Positions 45,291 to 54,337 of a stretch of 64,000 nucleotides of DNA are shown piece by piece. The position numbers and the translations under genes were made by a program. The notes beneath the pieces are model-generated. The model had not been told where the DNA came from and did no database searches. It worked only from the letters and a program-made list of their open reading frames with translations. The stretch's first letter is position 1, and every line of letters starts with the position of its first letter. The DNA is from an uncultured Bacteroides sp. (lineage in GTDB: Bacteria; Bacteroidota; Bacteroidia; Bacteroidales; Bacteroidaceae), in assembly GCA_944322285.1 (NCBI GenBank), contig CALUOR010000002.1, positions 62,001 to 126,000 of the forward strand. The letters run 5' to 3'.

Positions 45291-48200
45291 ATGAAAAGAC
45301 TATTTTTAACCAGCTTCGTCTTTTTGATATTAACGGCGAATGCGCAAATCAGAGAACTGGCTGGCTTTGTTTATGGAAACGCATCGAGGCCAACCGGAAA
45401 AGAATGGGAGTCGCCCGAACAATTGGGTTACAATAAGGAGCAACCTCACGCTTGGTTTTTCTGTTTTGATAATCAGGAGGACGCACGGCGTGTATTGCCC
45501 GAATACAGTCATTACTATCAGTTGCTGGACGGAATGTGGAAATTCCATTGGGTAGGCAATCCGAGTGAACGTCCGGCATCCTTCTATCAGCCAGATTATG
45601 ACGTGTCCGGTTGGGACGAGGTGAAGGTGCCCATGCAGTGGAATGTAGTGGGCATTCAAAAAGACGGAAGTCTGAAGTATGGTGTGCCGGTGTATGCCAA
45701 CCAACCGGTCATCTTCCAACACAAAGTAGCGGTGGGCGACTGGAAAGGCGGCGTTATGCGTACACCCCCTCAGGATTGGATCACTTACAAAAACCGCAAC
45801 GAGGTGGGTTCGTATCGGCGCAACTTCACCCTGCCCGAAGACTGGAAGGGGAGGGAAGTGTACCTCAATTTTGACGGTGTCTCGTCTTTCTTTTATTTGT
45901 GGGTGAACGGCAAATATGTGGGTTTCTCCAAAAACTCGCGCAACACTGCGTCTTTTGACATCACACCCTATCTTTATGAAGAAGGAGAAAATATGGTGGC
46001 GGTGGAAGTGTATCGCAATTCGGACGGTTCATTCCTCGAAGCGCAAGACATGTTCCGCCTGCCAGGAATCTTCCGTTCGGTGTCTCTGACGGCTACGTCG
46101 AAGGTGCAGGTGCGTGACCTCCGGATAACGCCGGATTTGGATGCGGACTATCGGAACGGAAGCCTCAAAATAGAAGCCGACATCCGGAATCTGAGTGGGA
46201 AAGAAGCGAAAGATTATACCTTAGCCTACTCACTCTATGCCAACAAACTGTATTCGGATGAAAACTCACTCGTGGAGGGTGTGGGCGTAACGGCGCGCAT
46301 TGGGAATCTGAAAGTAGGAGAAGCCGTTACAAGCGAAGCGACTATTGAGGTAGAGAATCCCGCCAAATGGTCGGCAGAGGAACCTTACCGCTATGTGGTG
46401 GTGGGACACCTGAAGGATAAGAAGGGCCGGACCGTGGAACTGTTCTCTACAGCGGTAGGTTTCCGTAAGGTGGAAATAAAAGACACACCTGCGGAGGAAG
46501 ATGAATTCGGGCTGGCCGGAAGATACTACTACGTCAACGGAAAGACGGTGAAGCTGAAAGGTGTGAATCGCCAGGAAATCTGTCCGGAGACGGGAAATGT
46601 CATTACGCACAAGCAGATGGAGGAGGAAATCATGCTGATGAAACGGGGAAACATCAACCACGTGCGCAATTCCCATTACTCGTGTGAGCCTTATTGGTAT
46701 TATTATTGTGATAAATATGGCATCTATCTGGAAGACGAGGCGAATCTGGAGAGTCACGAATATTATTATGGTGACGCTTCTTTGTCCCACGTGCCGGAAT
46801 TTGAAGCGGCTCACGTGGCCCGTGTGATGGAACTGGCTCATGCGCACGTCAATCATCCGTCCATCGTCATCTGGTCATTGGGCAACGAAGGCGGACCGGG
46901 CAAAAACTTTGCGGCCGCTTATCAAAAGCTGCATGAGTTTGATCCCTCACGTCCCATACAATACGAACGAAACAACCGTATCGTGGACATGGGATCCAAC
47001 CAATATCCTTCCATTGCCTGGATGAGGGGAGCAGTGACCGGAAAATACAATATCAAATATCCGTTCCATGTCTCGGAGTATGCACACTCTATGGGAAATG
47101 CTGTAGGTAATTTGATAGATTATTGGGATGCCATCGAATCGACCAACTTCTTCTGCGGAGCGGCCATTTGGGATTGGGTGGACCAAGCCCTGTGGTACTA
47201 TGACCGTCAGACGGGTGATCGCTATTTGGCTTACGGAGGTGATTTTGGTGACAAACCGAACAGTGGCATGTTCTGCATGAACGGCATCCTCTTCCCCGGG
47301 CATCGCCCCAAACCGCAATTCTATGAGGTAAAGAAAGTATATCAGAACTTGGATGTCCAGCTGGTTGATTCTGTAAAAGGAGAAATTGAACTGTTCAACA
47401 AAAACTATTTCACAGACTTAAATCAATATGAACTGGTGTGGACACTCTATAAGGACGGAAAACCTGTTTACGAAAGCGAACCGGTACGGAAACCCCTTGC
47501 AGGCATCGCACCGCGTGACCGTAGACGCTATACATTGAACTACCAATATGATACTTTGACGGCAGGAAGTGAATATTTCGTTAAGGTACAGTTACGTCTG
47601 GCGCAGGATATGCCTTGGGCGAAAGCTGGATTTGTGCAGATGGAAGAGCAGTTGCAAGTGAAAGCCGCGGGCGAACATCCTTCGATCACCGTGCTGACCG
47701 CTTCGCAGCCTAAACCGAAACTGACCGAGACGGAAGCATACACGGTTATTGCCGGCAATGGTTTCACCGCTAAGTTCGATAACCGGGAAGGTACTCTGTA
47801 CAGTTTGGAATATGACGGGAAGAAAATGATTTGCGAAGGTCAAGGCCCCAAATTGAACGCCTTGCGCGCTCCGGTGGATAATGACAATTGGGCTTATCCC
47901 GGATGGTTTGAAAAAGGACTGCACAACCTGAAACACCGTGTGATCGCTTTCAAACGGTTGCAGGATACGGATGAAAGTGGCAACCGCATTCAACTGATGT
48001 ACACCGTTGAATCGCAGGCGCCCAATGGTGCCAAACTGAAAGGTGGAACTTCCGGAAGGTATCAGGTAGAAGAAAATACGGCAGAGCCTTTCGGCCCGGA
48101 TGACTTCAAGTTCGTGACCAACCAGATATGGACCGTTTACCCCGATGGAACCATCGAACTGCGCATGGAAACACTTTCTAACGATGAAACGGTCTTTTTG

Positions 48201-49331
48201 CCTCGTTTGGGATATGCCATGCAAATTCCCTCGGACTTGTCGCAATATAGCTATTATGGCCGTGGCCCTTGGAATAACTTTAACGACCGTTGCACCGGCT
48301 CATTCATCGGACTGTACCAAAGCACGGTTAAGGAACAATTTGTGGACTTCCCCAAACCGCAAAGCATGGGTAACCGTGAAGGAGTACGTTGGTGTGCCCT
48401 GACTGATAAAGCGGGCAACGGCATCGAGTTTGTGTCTGAGCGTACGATGTCCGCCTCCGCTTTACCTTGGTCAGACATGGAATTGACGTTGGCTCCTCAT
48501 CCTTACCAATTGCCCCCGTCATCGACCACTCATTTGCATCTGGATTTGGGTGTGACCGGCTTGGGCGGAAACAGCTGCGGACAAGGCGGCCCGTTGGAAG
48601 AAGACCGTGTGAAAGCGGAAAGTCATGCGATGAGTTTCCTCATCCGTCCGGTACGCCAAGGAGCGTTTATCGAAACTGCCCAGGTGAGCGGAGGAGATAC
48701 CTATCCGTTGTCTATTTCCCGTGCGAGGGATGGTCGGGTAACTATTCATACACAGAAGAAGGGAGCGGAAATCGTCTACACACTGAACGGAAGCAAAAAA
48801 CAAAACGCATACATAGAGCCTTTCAGCCTGAATGAAGGCGGTGTGGTTACGGCCTTTTACAAGGACCATGCGGAACTGACAGCTACGGCCACGTTTGACA
48901 AGGTAAACATCATTCCTTTAAAAGTGGTCAGTGCGTCCAGTGAGGAAATAGGCAACGGAGATGCCGCAAACCTGGTAGACGGTAACGTTCATACCACTTG
49001 GTTCACCATGCATACCACCACGGTGGCCAAATATCCGCATTGGGTAGACTTTGACGCAGGTAAGGAATTGACCATTACCGGATTCACTTACTTGCCCCGC
49101 CAAGACGCATCCTATACAGGCTGTGTAAAAGACTATACGTTGTCGGTAAGCATGGACGGGAAAAAGTGGACGGACCATGTAGCCCGAGGTGCATTCCCTC
49201 GTAACAAGAAGTTGCAGACGGTGAAACTGAGACGACCAGTCAAGGCGCGCTACATCCGTTTCACTGCCCTTAGTTCACAGCCCGGAACGGATTATGGAGG
49301 AGGAGCCGAGTTCTCTATCCTTACGGAATAA
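45291..49331 (+). CDS. GH2 beta-galactosidase (LacZ type) with C-terminal discoidin-like domain
   Basis: This is a predicted periplasmic exo-beta-galactosidase with a signal peptide (LTSFVFLILTANAQ). The order is a jelly-roll (YYQLLDGMWKFHWVGNP), an immunoglobulin-like domain, a TIM barrel with GVNRQEICPETGNVIT, the acid/base Glu533 in WSLGNEGGPG and the nucleophile Glu596 in FHVSEYAHSMGN. A LacZ small-chain-like domain follows (FTAKFDNREGTLYSLEYDGK, APVDNDNW, YGRGPWNNF). After about residue 1110 come a short CHB_HEX-like segment (GAEIVYTLNGSK) and a coagulation factor 5/8-type carbohydrate-binding domain to 1346 (DGNVHTTWFT, KARYIRFTAL). It is longer than usual GH2s because of these tail domains. 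It is the first enzyme of the second PUL operon. Confidence 0.93.
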   Translation: MKRLFLTSFVFLILTANAQIRELAGFVYGNASRPTGKEWESPEQLGYNKEQPHAWFFCFDNQEDARRVLPEYSHYYQLLDGMWKFHWVGNPSERPASFYQPDYDVSGWDEVKVPMQWNVVGIQKDGSLKYGVPVYANQPVIFQHKVAVGDWKGGVMRTPPQDWITYKNRNEVGSYRRNFTLPEDWKGREVYLNFDGVSSFFYLWVNGKYVGFSKNSRNTASFDITPYLYEEGENMVAVEVYRNSDGSFLEAQDMFRLPGIFRSVSLTATSKVQVRDLRITPDLDADYRNGSLKIEADIRNLSGKEAKDYTLAYSLYANKLYSDENSLVEGVGVTARIGNLKVGEAVTSEATIEVENPAKWSAEEPYRYVVVGHLKDKKGRTVELFSTAVGFRKVEIKDTPAEEDEFGLAGRYYYVNGKTVKLKGVNRQEICPETGNVITHKQMEEEIMLMKRGNINHVRNSHYSCEPYWYYYCDKYGIYLEDEANLESHEYYYGDASLSHVPEFEAAHVARVMELAHAHVNHPSIVIWSLGNEGGPGKNFAAAYQKLHEFDPSRPIQYERNNRIVDMGSNQYPSIAWMRGAVTGKYNIKYPFHVSEYAHSMGNAVGNLIDYWDAIESTNFFCGAAIWDWVDQALWYYDRQTGDRYLAYGGDFGDKPNSGMFCMNGILFPGHRPKPQFYEVKKVYQNLDVQLVDSVKGEIELFNKNYFTDLNQYELVWTLYKDGKPVYESEPVRKPLAGIAPRDRRRYTLNYQYDTLTAGSEYFVKVQLRLAQDMPWAKAGFVQMEEQLQVKAAGEHPSITVLTASQPKPKLTETEAYTVIAGNGFTAKFDNREGTLYSLEYDGKKMICEGQGPKLNALRAPVDNDNWAYPGWFEKGLHNLKHRVIAFKRLQDTDESGNRIQLMYTVESQAPNGAKLKGGTSGRYQVEENTAEPFGPDDFKFVTNQIWTVYPDGTIELRMETLSNDETVFLPRLGYAMQIPSDLSQYSYYGRGPWNNFNDRCTGSFIGLYQSTVKEQFVDFPKPQSMGNREGVRWCALTDKAGNGIEFVSERTMSASALPWSDMELTLAPHPYQLPPSSTTHLHLDLGVTGLGGNSCGQGGPLEEDRVKAESHAMSFLIRPVRQGAFIETAQVSGGDTYPLSISRARDGRVTIHTQKKGAEIVYTLNGSKKQNAYIEPFSLNEGGVVTAFYKDHAELTATATFDKVNIIPLKVVSASSEEIGNGDAANLVDGNVHTTWFTMHTTTVAKYPHWVDFDAGKELTITGFTYLPRQDASYTGCVKDYTLSVSMDGKKWTDHVARGAFPRNKKLQTVKLRRPVKARYIRFTALSSQPGTDYGGGAEFSILTE

Positions 49332-49346
49332 GCGCAAGCAAAATCG

Positions 49347-49396
49347 GACAAGTTGACAAGGAGACTGCATCGCATCGCCTTGCCAACTTGTCTTTT
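49347..49396 (+). terminator. Hairpin terminator/attenuator between GH2 and CE7 genes
   Basis: GACAAGTTGACAAGG (49347-49361) pairs with CCTTGCCAACTTGTC (49378-49392) with one mismatch, followed by TTTT. It is inside the apparent operon, so it may lower expression of the downstream genes. Confidence 0.75.
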
Positions 49397-49425
49397 ATCA
49401 TTCCAAACTTTTAAAACTAAAAGCC

Positions 49426-50742
49426 ATGAAAAGATTCTTATTTTTAACCCTATGCTTTTGGGGATGTTTAGTCAGCGTTGTAAAAGCCGAAAACTATCCT
49501 TACCATAGCGATGTGCTTTGGGTGACCGTACCCGATCATGCCGATTGGCTGTATGAGGTGGGTGAGAACGCTACGGTGAATATCCAGTTCTACCAATATG
49601 GTATCCCGCAAGACGGACTGACTATAAATTACGAATTGGCGGACGATCTGATGCCTGCCGACACCCAAGGAACTGTCCGGTTGAAAAACGGCAAAGCCAC
49701 CATTCCTTTCGGCACCATGAAGAAACCGGGTTTCCGCGACTGTCGTCTGCGGATCAACTTAGACGGGACGGAATATCGGCATCATATCAAAGTGGGATTC
49801 TCTCCGGAAAAACTGAAACCGCATACTCAAAAGCCCGCAGACTTTGAGGCGTTTTGGAAGAAAAACCTGGAAGAAGCGTCCCGTTTCCCCCTCCAATACG
49901 CCAAAGAACGGTACGAAAAATTGTGTACGGATAAAGTGGATTGCTACCTGATAAAATTGCAACTGAATCCGCAAGGGCAGGCCGTGTACGGCTATCTGTT
50001 CTACCCCAAGAATGCGCTTCCCGGCTCATGCCCGGTGGTATTCTCGCCTCCCGGAGCCGGAGTCAAGACGATAGTCAAGCCTCAGCGGCATCTCTATTAT
50101 GCGGAAGAAGGCTGCATCCGGTTGGAAATAGAAATCCATGGTTTGCATCCCGATCTTCCCGCTTCTTGTTTTAAAGACATAGCCAAAGCATTTGATGGCA
50201 AAAACAATGGCTATCTGTGCATCGGGCTGGACAACCGCGACCATTATTATATGAAACGGGTTTACCTGGCCTGTGTCCGTTGCATAGACCTGCTAACTTC
50301 TTTGCCGGAATGGAACGGGAAGAACGTCATTGTGCAGGGAGGAAGTCAAGGAGGAGCTTTGGCATTGGTTACGGCCGGGCTTGATTCGCGCGTCACGGCC
50401 TGTGTGGCAAACTATCCTGCGCTTAGCGATATGGCGGGAAGCCAGGCCGGTCGGGCAGACGGCTATCCTCATTTCTCGCGGATGCCCGGTATGACCATCT
50501 CTGAAAAGTTGGAAACAATGGCTTACTACGACGTGGTGAATTTTGCTCCGCTCATCAAAGCTCCTACATACATGACCTGGGGATACAACGATGATACCTG
50601 TCCCCCGACAACCAGCTACATCGTGTATAATACGCTGACCTGTCCCAAGGAAGCCCTTTTGACCCCCGTTAACGAACATTGGTCGTCCGACCGGACGGAA
50701 TACAAACTCTGGCTCTGGATTAAAAAGCAGCTTCGCAAATAG
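49426..50742 (+). CDS. CE7/AXE1-family carbohydrate acetyl esterase
   Basis: This is a predicted secreted deacetylase of the acetyl xylan esterase family. After the signal peptide (FLTLCFWGCLVSVVKAE), residues about 25-125 form an extra N-terminal beta domain. The alpha/beta hydrolase domain carries PVVFSPPGAGVKT, the nucleophile Ser307 in QGGSQGGAL, an Asp in WGYNDDTCPP (389 or 390) and His418 in NEHWSSD, a full triad. At 438 residues it is longer than the bare 320-residue CE7 because of the N-terminal domain. In this operon it probably removes O-acetyl groups that block the glycosidases; cephalosporin deacetylase activity is known for the family but is less relevant here. Confidence 0.9.
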   Translation: MKRFLFLTLCFWGCLVSVVKAENYPYHSDVLWVTVPDHADWLYEVGENATVNIQFYQYGIPQDGLTINYELADDLMPADTQGTVRLKNGKATIPFGTMKKPGFRDCRLRINLDGTEYRHHIKVGFSPEKLKPHTQKPADFEAFWKKNLEEASRFPLQYAKERYEKLCTDKVDCYLIKLQLNPQGQAVYGYLFYPKNALPGSCPVVFSPPGAGVKTIVKPQRHLYYAEEGCIRLEIEIHGLHPDLPASCFKDIAKAFDGKNNGYLCIGLDNRDHYYMKRVYLACVRCIDLLTSLPEWNGKNVIVQGGSQGGALALVTAGLDSRVTACVANYPALSDMAGSQAGRADGYPHFSRMPGMTISEKLETMAYYDVVNFAPLIKAPTYMTWGYNDDTCPPTTSYIVYNTLTCPKEALLTPVNEHWSSDRTEYKLWLWIKKQLRK

Positions 50743-50822
50743 AGCTATTCTAAATTTTGCAAGTGATCAAATCATACTATTATATACTAACATAGCCTGT
50801 TCTTCTTATGTGCATATGAGGA

Positions 50823-50904
50823 ATCAATGCCACCTTTTCCTATCATCAGTGCCACTGATTCTTACCATCAGTACCACTGATGATGCCAATCAGCGTTGAC
50901 AAGT
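50823..50904. repeat. 22-bp-phased palindrome array, ATCAGTGCCACTGAT type
   Basis: 16-mers starting with ATCA occur at 50823, 50845, 50867 and 50889, exactly 22 bp apart. The middle two (ATCAGTGCCACTGATT and ATCAGTACCACTGATG) are 15-base dyads; the outer ones are degenerate. The spacers are CCTATC, CTTACC and ATGCCA. A further hairpin, GTTGACA/TGTCAAC, lies at 50895-50914. The rest of the 347-bp gap (50743-51089) is A/T-rich with no gene. Confidence 0.82.
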
Positions 50905-51056
50905 CCCTGTCAACTCCTCAACACTGATTTCTACAAATGTATAATTATTCCATTTGGTGGATGTTCTAATCGTACAATGGGACGTTTAGCACAATTTGTG
51001 GGATAAATAGCATATCATGCAACACATTTAGCAAAGCGTCATTCTGTATTTTAATA

Positions 51057-51064
51057 TAGCTTTG
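51057..51064 (+). promoter_or_regulatory. Candidate -7 box (TAGCTTTG) before the sulfatase-M60 gene
   Basis: TAGCTTTG fits TAnnTTTG and lies 25 bp before the first ATG. With the long gap upstream it suggests an internal promoter. No -33 element is obvious. Confidence 0.45.
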
Positions 51065-51089
51065 CATCTAGTAAATCATAAATGTACGA

Positions 51090-54000
51090 ATGAATATGAA
51101 TAGAAATCTACTACCTTTAATTTCTTACGCACTGTGCGGTGGGCTGACGGTTCATGCTTCCCCTGCGGAAAAAAAGGATAAGGAACCGGTGAACATTCTG
51201 TTCTGCATAGCTGATGATGCAGGACACATGAGCGCTTACGGAACGCCATGGGTGCATACTCCGGCATTTGACCGCGTGGCTCGCGAAGGTATTCTTTTTG
51301 AGAACGCCTATACATGCAATGCGAAGTCGGCTCCTTCACGAGCCGCTATCATCACCGGACGAAATTCTTGGCAATTGGAAGAAGCTTGTAACCATTGGGC
51401 GGAGTTCCCGGTAAAATTTAAGTCCTATCCAGAGGCGTTAGCGGAGAATGGTTATTATGTGGGCTGCACTGGAAAAGGATGGGGACCGGGCGTAGCCAAT
51501 GATGAGAACGGTAAGAAAAGAGAGATTACCGGTAAAATGTGGAACGAGAAGAAAGCGACTCCTCCGACGCCACTAATTTCCAAAACAGATTACGCCTCCA
51601 ACTTTGAAGCCTTTATGGAGAGTCGTCCCAAAGACCGTCCTTTCTGTTTCTGGTATGGCGCGTTGGAGCCACACCGGGATTATGAATACGCTTCGGGATT
51701 GAAGATAGGGAAGTCGGTGAATGACATCGACTCCGTGCCGGATTATTGGCCGGACAACGAAGTGGTGCGTACAGATATGTTGGACTATGCGTTGGAGATA
51801 GAACACTTCGACAAACATTTGGGCCGCATTTTGCAGACACTTGAAGAGGCCGGCGAGTTGGATAATACCATCATTGTGGTAACTTCAGATCACGGTATGC
51901 CTTTCCCGCGTTGCAAAGGGCAGGAATACAACCAGTCGAACCATGTGCCGATGGCCGTCATGTGGAAAAATGGTATCGTGAAGCCGGGACGCAAGGTGAG
52001 CGAATACATCAGCCTGATAGATATTGCGCCGACACTGCTTGAGGTGGCTGGGATTTCTCCTCAAAAGGCCGGAATGCAACCCATCACCGGACGAAGCTTC
52101 ACGGATATATTGAAAAACAAAAAGTCGGATGTAGACCGTGACTTTGTCATGATAGGCAAAGAAAGACACGATGTGGGACGGCCGGACGATCAAGGCTATC
52201 CGATACGTGGCATGATACGCGGGGATTATCTTTATCTGAAGAATTTTGAGACAGACCGTTGGCCGGCGGGAAATCCCGAAACTGGCTATATGAATGTGGA
52301 CGCCAGCCCCACGAAGACGGAAATCCTGAAGGCACGTAAAAATCCGAAGACGGAACACTATTGGCAGCTCTCCTTCGGGAAGCGGGAAGCAGAAGAATTA
52401 TACAACATCAAGCAAGACCCGAACTGCCTGGTGAACCTGGCCGGCAACACGGCATACGAACCGTTGATGCGGAAGATGGAAAAAGAAATGACCGCACGCC
52501 TGGTTGAACAGGAAGACCCGCGCATGTTTGGCCGTGGAGAAGTGTTCGACCGCTATCCGGATATGAGTGGCGCTTACCTCTATTGGGATAGGGTAAAAGC
52601 CGGAGAGGAAGTAGAACACGGTTGGATAAACGAGACGGACATTGAACCCGCAGGAAGTGGTCTTGACGTGGATTGGAACGTGCAAAATGAAGCGGAATTC
52701 CGCATTCAGGATTTCGAGCAGACCCAGCATCCCGATGTGATGGCACAGATAAATAAGACAAATGGATATAATTTATTGGATAACGCGACGGGTATTGTGG
52801 CCCGAAAAGGTAAAAAGTTGTTTATAGCGGTAGAGGGAGCCGGCAAAGACACGATTCAAATCAAAATTCAAAACCTCGATTGTCCCGGCGGTGACGGGTA
52901 TAAGTCCGGCTCCTCCTATTATGACCTGCATGAAGGAATGAACCGCATCATCCCCGAAAATGACGGATTAATATATGTATTGTATCACACGAGAGGTAAT
53001 TTGACCGGCAAGAAAGTAAGGATGCGTTTCCTGACCGGTGAAGTCAATGGGTATTTCGATATAAAGAAGCACGACGCTTCGCAGTGGAAAACGATGTTGG
53101 AACGTGCCACTTACAAGTATTTTGATGTATTGGGCGAACGGGTTCACCTTACATTCCCCACAGAAAGTTTCCGGCGTTATACTCCGGACGGAAAAGCGCT
53201 GATAGATGTGTATGACCGCATTGTGGCTTTGGAACATGAGTTTATGGGGTTGGATAAATATGCGGATAAGCGGTTTAAAAACCGGATGTATTGCCACGTG
53301 ATATATCGGGGCTACATGGCCGCACCCAACTATCGGACAATCTACAACGCGACCACAATGCCTAAAATCTGTGACATCCGGCAGCTGACGAATATCGCCC
53401 TTTGGGGGCCGACGCATGAAATGGGGCATCTGAACCAAGTACGGCCGGGATTTGATTGGCACGGCATGACAGAGGTGAGCAACAATATGTACTGCCTCTA
53501 CGTGCAGGAAGCGTTTGGAAAAACGACCCGCCTGCAAAAAGAAGTGGAACGACCCACGGGAATGTATGACGACTGTTGGTATGAACGTTCGATGACGGAT
53601 TATTTCACACAAGATTTGGGGCATAACGAAAATCGCATTAATCATTGCCGCTTAGTGCCCTTCTGGCAATTGTATTTATACTTGGTGAAAGTGAAAGGGC
53701 AGACGGACTTCTACAAAGATTTGTTTGAGCTGATTCGCACCACTCCCGATCCGGAGACGTCAGGATTGTGTCAGCTGGAATTTGTGAAGAAAGCTTGCCA
53801 AGTCGCTCAGATGGACCTGACTCCATTCTTTGAACGGTATGGGTTCTTGAAACCGGTTCGCATAGAGGTCAACGATTACGGGAAAGAATGGTTCGAGATA
53901 ACCGAGGCGGAAGTGAAGCAATTGCGGAAGGAAATAAAAGGCATGAAGCTTCCGAAGCTGGAGATTCCTTTCTGGTACATTACCGATGAAACCGTTGACC

Positions 54001-54302
54001 TGTTCCGAAACCCACAACCCTTGCAAGCCGGCACGGCCCGGTGCAAAGGAAACACCTTTACAATGGACGGTTGGAAAGGAGCCGTTGCTTACGAGGTGTT
54101 CCAAGGAAAGAAGTTAGTATTCGTAAGTCCGCTTTCGCATTTCACGGTAGAAGGGCTACGAGTAAACGCTGATATGAAAGTGTACGCCATTGGAAGCGAC
54201 GGCAAAAGAAAGAAAGTCGATTTCCAATGGACCGAAGACACCGAGCAATGGAAAAAGATGCAAGCCCGAGACTCGAAGTATAAGAATATGTATAACAGGT
54301 AA
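51090..54302 (+). CDS. Sulfatase fused to M60-like metallopeptidase
   Basis: This is one uninterrupted frame of 1070 residues. A signal peptide is followed by an S1 sulfatase (about 32-500): the metal pair in CIADDAG (Asp42, Asp43), the activation motif [11 protein letters not shown] with Ser80 as the formylglycine precursor, [10 protein letters not shown], and the typical tail [20 protein letters not shown]. After a linker, about residues 550-650 form a beta domain ([25 protein letters not shown]) like that preceding M60 catalytic domains. The zincin motif HEMGH at 776-780 with Glu795 14 residues later fits the M60 pattern HExxH(8-28)E. M60-like enzymes cut glycoproteins next to O-glycans, so this enzyme may desulfate and cleave one substrate. 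ATGs at 51090 and 51096 are possible starts. I know of no characterised fusion of this kind. Confidence 0.9.
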   Translation: MNMNRNLLPLISYALCGGLTVHASPAEKKDKEPVNILFCIADDAGHMSAYGTPWVHTPAFDRVAREGILFENAYTCNAKSAPSRAAIITGRNSWQLEEACNHWAEFPVKFKSYPEALAENGYYVGCTGKGWGPGVANDENGKKREITGKMWNEKKATPPTPLISKTDYASNFEAFMESRPKDRPFCFWYGALEPHRDYEYASGLKIGKSVNDIDSVPDYWPDNEVVRTDMLDYALEIEHFDKHLGRILQTLEEAGELDNTIIVVTSDHGMPFPRCKGQEYNQSNHVPMAVMWKNGIVKPGRKVSEYISLIDIAPTLLEVAGISPQKAGMQPITGRSFTDILKNKKSDVDRDFVMIGKERHDVGRPDDQGYPIRGMIRGDYLYLKNFETDRWPAGNPETGYMNVDASPTKTEILKARKNPKTEHYWQLSFGKREAEELYNIKQDPNCLVNLAGNTAYEPLMRKMEKEMTARLVEQEDPRMFGRGEVFDRYPDMSGAYLYWDRVKAGEEVEHGWINETDIEPAGSGLDVDWNVQNEAEFRIQDFEQTQHPDVMAQINKTNGYNLLDNATGIVARKGKKLFIAVEGAGKDTIQIKIQNLDCPGGDGYKSGSSYYDLHEGMNRIIPENDGLIYVLYHTRGNLTGKKVRMRFLTGEVNGYFDIKKHDASQWKTMLERATYKYFDVLGERVHLTFPTESFRRYTPDGKALIDVYDRIVALEHEFMGLDKYADKRFKNRMYCHVIYRGYMAAPNYRTIYNATTMPKICDIRQLTNIALWGPTHEMGHLNQVRPGFDWHGMTEVSNNMYCLYVQEAFGKTTRLQKEVERPTGMYDDCWYERSMTDYFTQDLGHNENRINHCRLVPFWQLYLYLVKVKGQTDFYKDLFELIRTTPDPETSGLCQLEFVKKACQVAQMDLTPFFERYGFLKPVRIEVNDYGKEWFEITEAEVKQLRKEIKGMKLPKLEIPFWYITDETVDLFRNPQPLQAGTARCKGNTFTMDGWKGAVAYEVFQGKKLVFVSPLSHFTVEGLRVNADMKVYAIGSDGKRKKVDFQWTEDTEQWKKMQARDSKYKNMYNR

Positions 54303-54337
54303 TTCCTGAAAAAGGAACCCAAAAACTGGTAGTCAAT

